DNA from: CAVOHU01 sp963843385 | GTDB taxonomy: Bacteria > Acidobacteriota > Vicinamibacteria > Vicinamibacterales > JAKQTR01 | Assembly (NCBI GenBank): GCA_963843385.1 | Contig: CAWJJY010000005.1 | Span: 186,001-250,000 of the forward strand | Direction of reading: 5' to 3' | DNA: 64,000 nucleotides | In this document: positions 61,981 to 64,000 of the stretch, one piece after another | Position numbering within the stretch: position 1 is the first letter of the stretch | Layout: each line of letters starts with the position of its first letter | The notes under the pieces: model-generated | What the model was told of the DNA's origin: nothing | Database searches by the model: none | What the model saw: only the letters and a program-made list of their open reading frames with translations | Position numbers and translations under genes: made by a program

Positions 61981-62841
61981 GTGACCCGCCTGGAAGATGC
62001 TCTGCGGAAGCCCGATCCTGTCGAAGTCGGTCGATTCCTGAAGTCGAGGCTCGACGGCGACGTGCTGTCATGGGCCGGTCAAGCCGAGCTCATGGAGCAC
62101 TTCGGCCTGAGCTGCGCGCAAGCCGAAGAGGCCATCCTCGAATCCGGGGCCCTGCCGGGACGCTACGCGCGCAATCGCCGAATGCTCACGGTCGCACTGC
62201 AGCTGAGGCTCTTCAGGAGCCGCGTCGTGGTCGTCGGATGCGGAGGTCTTGGGGGGTACCTGCTCGAAGAGTTGGCCCGGCTCGGCGTCGGCCAGCTCGT
62301 CGCCGTCGATCCGGACTCGTTCGTCGAGCACAATCTGAACCGACAGCTGCTCGCGACCTCCTCCAACCTGGGCTCGGGGAAAGCCGAGGCGGCAGCGCGC
62401 CGGATCAGCGCGGTGAATCCCGCGGTGACGGTGCATGCGATTGCGGCGACGTTCGAATCGGCAGGCCGCGAGGCGTTCGCGGGCGCCGACGCCGTCGCCG
62501 ATGCGCTGGACGAGGTGCCCGCCCGGCTGGCACTGGCCGATACGTGCCGGGACATCGGCATTCCGCTCGTTCACGGCGCGATTGCGGGCTGGTATGGCTA
62601 CGTCACGACGATCTTCCCGGGGGACGAGACGCTGGCGCACCTCTATCGGCGCCACGCCAGCCCGAGGGGCATCGAGGCCCGGTTCGGCAACCCGTCGTTC
62701 ACGCCGGCGGTGGTCGCCAGCCTTCAGGCCGCCGAGATCTGCAAGATCCTGATTGGACAGGGCACCCTGCTTCGCCGGAAGGTGCTGACCGTGAATCTCC
62801 TCGACGCCGAGTTCGAGACGGTCCCGATGGGCCCCCAATAG
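61981..62841 (+). CDS. ThiF/MoeB/HesA-family adenylyltransferase
   Basis: This 286-residue E1-like enzyme activates the C-terminus of the small carrier encoded just before it. The nucleotide site is VVVVGCGGLGGYL, followed by VDPDSFVEHNLNRQLL with the Arg that contacts ATP, and DALDEVPARLALAD. The family zinc CxxC pairs are not visible. There is an N-terminal extension of about 65 residues before the Rossmann domain, as in some HesA proteins. GTG 61981 starts one base after the previous stop. The AOR/MoaD/MoeB-like set resembles AOR operons of aromatic-degrading proteobacteria. Confidence 0.88.
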   Translation: MTRLEDALRKPDPVEVGRFLKSRLDGDVLSWAGQAELMEHFGLSCAQAEEAILESGALPGRYARNRRMLTVALQLRLFRSRVVVVGCGGLGGYLLEELARLGVGQLVAVDPDSFVEHNLNRQLLATSSNLGSGKAEAAARRISAVNPAVTVHAIAATFESAGREAFAGADAVADALDEVPARLALADTCRDIGIPLVHGAIAGWYGYVTTIFPGDETLAHLYRRHASPRGIEARFGNPSFTPAVVASLQAAEICKILIGQGTLLRRKVLTVNLLDAEFETVPMGPQ

Positions 62842-62875
62842 CCGCGCCGCGGCAGCGCGCTCGCCCTCCTGGTTT

Positions 62876-64000
62876 TCACGCCGTTCGCGCGGCTCGTGCC
62901 TTCTCGATGATCGCGGCGGACTCAGCCGCGACGTCCTCCACACACGCATCGATTTGCGCCTGGCGCGTCCGGAAGCTCAACACGCACACGCGCGCGAGAA
63001 ATCGATCCGCGGCGGTGCATCCGGTGATCATCACGCGGCCCCGAGCCGTGACCCGGGCGAGCAGCGCGCGGGTCATGTGGTTCTCCTCCTCCACCGAAGC
63101 GTCAGGCGCCGTAAGGTGAAAGGCGAAGAGCGAGAGCTGGGGGGGTGCGTCCATGACGACGCCGGGGAGGCCGCCGATGCGGGACGCGGCGTCCAGCGCG
63201 AGCGCGCGCTTTTCGGCCAGCGCGGCCCGGAATCTCGCGGCACCGAAGAGCTTCAGGCACATCCACACTCGGAGACCGGGGAATCCGCGCGAGAGATCCG
63301 GCCCGTACTGGCTCGGGTCATAGAACTGATCGGCGTCGGGTGCGTGAGGCAGGTACCCGGCCGACATCGCGTGGGCCGCCCGAAGGTGCTCGCCATTCCG
63401 GACCAGGAGCGCGCCAATCCCATAGGGCATGAACAGGCCCTTGTGCGGGTCGAGCGTGAGCGAGTCCGCGCGATCCAGGCCCGCGAGCAGCGGGCGAAGC
63501 TCCTCGCACATGTGAAAGAACGCCCCATAGGCGCCATCCACGTGGTGCCAGAGATCTTCCTTCGTGCACAGGTCGGCGACCTCGTTCAGGGGATCGACCG
63601 CGCCCGTGTTGGTCGTGCCGGCCGTCGAGACGACCATGAAGGGGAACAGGCCGCGCGCGCGATCGTCCTGGATGGCGTCGGCGAGCCGGTCGACCCGCAT
63701 GCGGTAGTCGTGGTCAACCGGGATGGGCCGCACGCGGTCGATCAGGATGCCGGCCAGGCGAGCGGCCTTCACCACCGAATGGTGCACGTGGGTCGAGGCA
63801 TAAAGCACGCCCGAACGAAGCTCGGGTCCGAGGTAGCGCTCGCGTGCGCACAGGATGGCGTTGAAGTTCGCCATCGACCCGCCCGTCGTCAGCAACCCGC
63901 GCGCGGTGGCCGGGAACCCCATCCACTGTCGAAGCCAGTCGAGCGCATTGGCCTCGAGCTGCACGAGCGCCGGCGCCGCCATCCAGACCCCCGTGTACCG
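62876..64000 (-). CDS. Group II PLP-dependent decarboxylase, 5' truncated by window
   Basis: This is the C-terminal part of an aromatic-L-amino-acid or related group II decarboxylase. The frame is open to the window end (RYTGVWMAAPALVQLE), so its start is outside. GGSMANFNAI and THVHHSVVKAA precede the Asp-containing HVDGAYGAF. The PLP Lys lies in LDPHKGLFMPYG, and the C-terminal domain is complete. It converges on the ThiF-like gene with a 34-base gap. Substrate class (Tyr, Trp, Glu or Asp) cannot be told from the part seen. Confidence 0.92.
   Translation of the reverse strand, partial: RYTGVWMAAPALVQLEANALDWLRQWMGFPATARGLLTTGGSMANFNAILCARERYLGPELRSGVLYASTHVHHSVVKAARLAGILIDRVRPIPVDHDYRMRVDRLADAIQDDRARGLFPFMVVSTAGTTNTGAVDPLNEVADLCTKEDLWHHVDGAYGAFFHMCEELRPLLAGLDRADSLTLDPHKGLFMPYGIGALLVRNGEHLRAAHAMSAGYLPHAPDADQFYDPSQYGPDLSRGFPGLRVWMCLKLFGAARFRAALAEKRALALDAASRIGGLPGVVMDAPPQLSLFAFHLTAPDASVEEENHMTRALLARVTARGRVMITGCTAADRFLARVCVLSFRTRQAQIDACVEDVAAESAAIIEKARAARTA

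Noticed and set aside
1..64000. CRISPR arrays, prophage or integrative element
   Set aside because: No regularly spaced direct repeats, integrase, phage structural gene or attachment-site duplication was seen.

Overview
The window is a high-GC bacterial chromosome segment, densely coding on both strands. It most likely comes from an Acidobacteriota lineage, perhaps Vicinamibacteria. That placement is an inference from the gene families: an Oar-like TonB receptor with an N-terminal carboxypeptidase-regulatory domain, a tricorn-type protease, a sortilin-like repeat protein, a DUF5916 outer-membrane protein, many secreted alpha/beta hydrolases, and glycine-rich inserts in exported proteins. I see no rRNA, tRNA, CRISPR array, integrase or transposase.

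Layout, 1-23.5 kb: a truncated tricorn protease, a DUF1697 protein and a sortilin-like secreted protein; a PAS/PAS hybrid histidine kinase; a secreted hydrolase; a five-gene ABC export cluster (NEW3-domain protein, ATPase, three ABC-2 permeases); a GAF histidine kinase with an NtrC-type regulator; two paralogous exported proteins that look like divergent CotH-fold kinases; and a TonB receptor followed by nested inverted repeats. A cold-shock protein gene lies at 23.8 kb.

Layout, 24.3-38.3 kb: a sugar-acid operon holds a frameshifted SDR of D-mannonate oxidoreductase type, a LarA-family nickel racemase/epimerase with all key residues, a 6-phosphogluconate dehydrogenase with an NAD-type Asp, and a KDG-kinase-like PfkB enzyme. 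An exported methyltransferase follows. On the minus strand an Oar-like TonB receptor heads three exported hydrolases. Then comes the first FadR-type GntR regulator.

Layout, 38.4-49.6 kb: on the minus strand, a Tat-exported LVIVD-repeat protein, a DUF5916 beta-barrel protein and a hydrolase form one group. A complete MoxR/Bat-type cluster (TPR-like protein, two VWA proteins, MoxR, BatD-like, DUF58) forms another.

Layout, 50-64 kb: a long plus-strand operon starts with a second FadR-type regulator. It continues with two beta-hydroxyacid dehydrogenases, 2-oxoacid dehydrogenase E1alpha/E1beta, an M24 creatinase-fold protein lacking one metal ligand, E2, a dicarboxylate/cation symporter, an NMT1-like binding protein, a tungsten aldehyde:ferredoxin oxidoreductase, a MoaD/ThiS-like protein and a ThiF/MoeB-like protein. 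A PLP decarboxylase truncated by the window end closes the segment.

The unifying observation is a palindrome, TGGT-N3-ACCA, which fits the FadR-subfamily consensus TNGTNNNACNA. It occurs upstream of the sugar-acid operon, the TonB/hydrolase operon, the MoxR/Bat operon and the second regulator, with degenerate copies before the LVIVD operon and the first regulator. Two copies sit in a near-identical promoter module of about 40 bp. I read this as a local regulon, controlled by the two paralogous regulators, for uptake and catabolism of a sugar-acid or hydroxy-acid compound. The operon around LarA suggests a possible uronate -> mannonate -> gluconate -> pentose-phosphate shunt.
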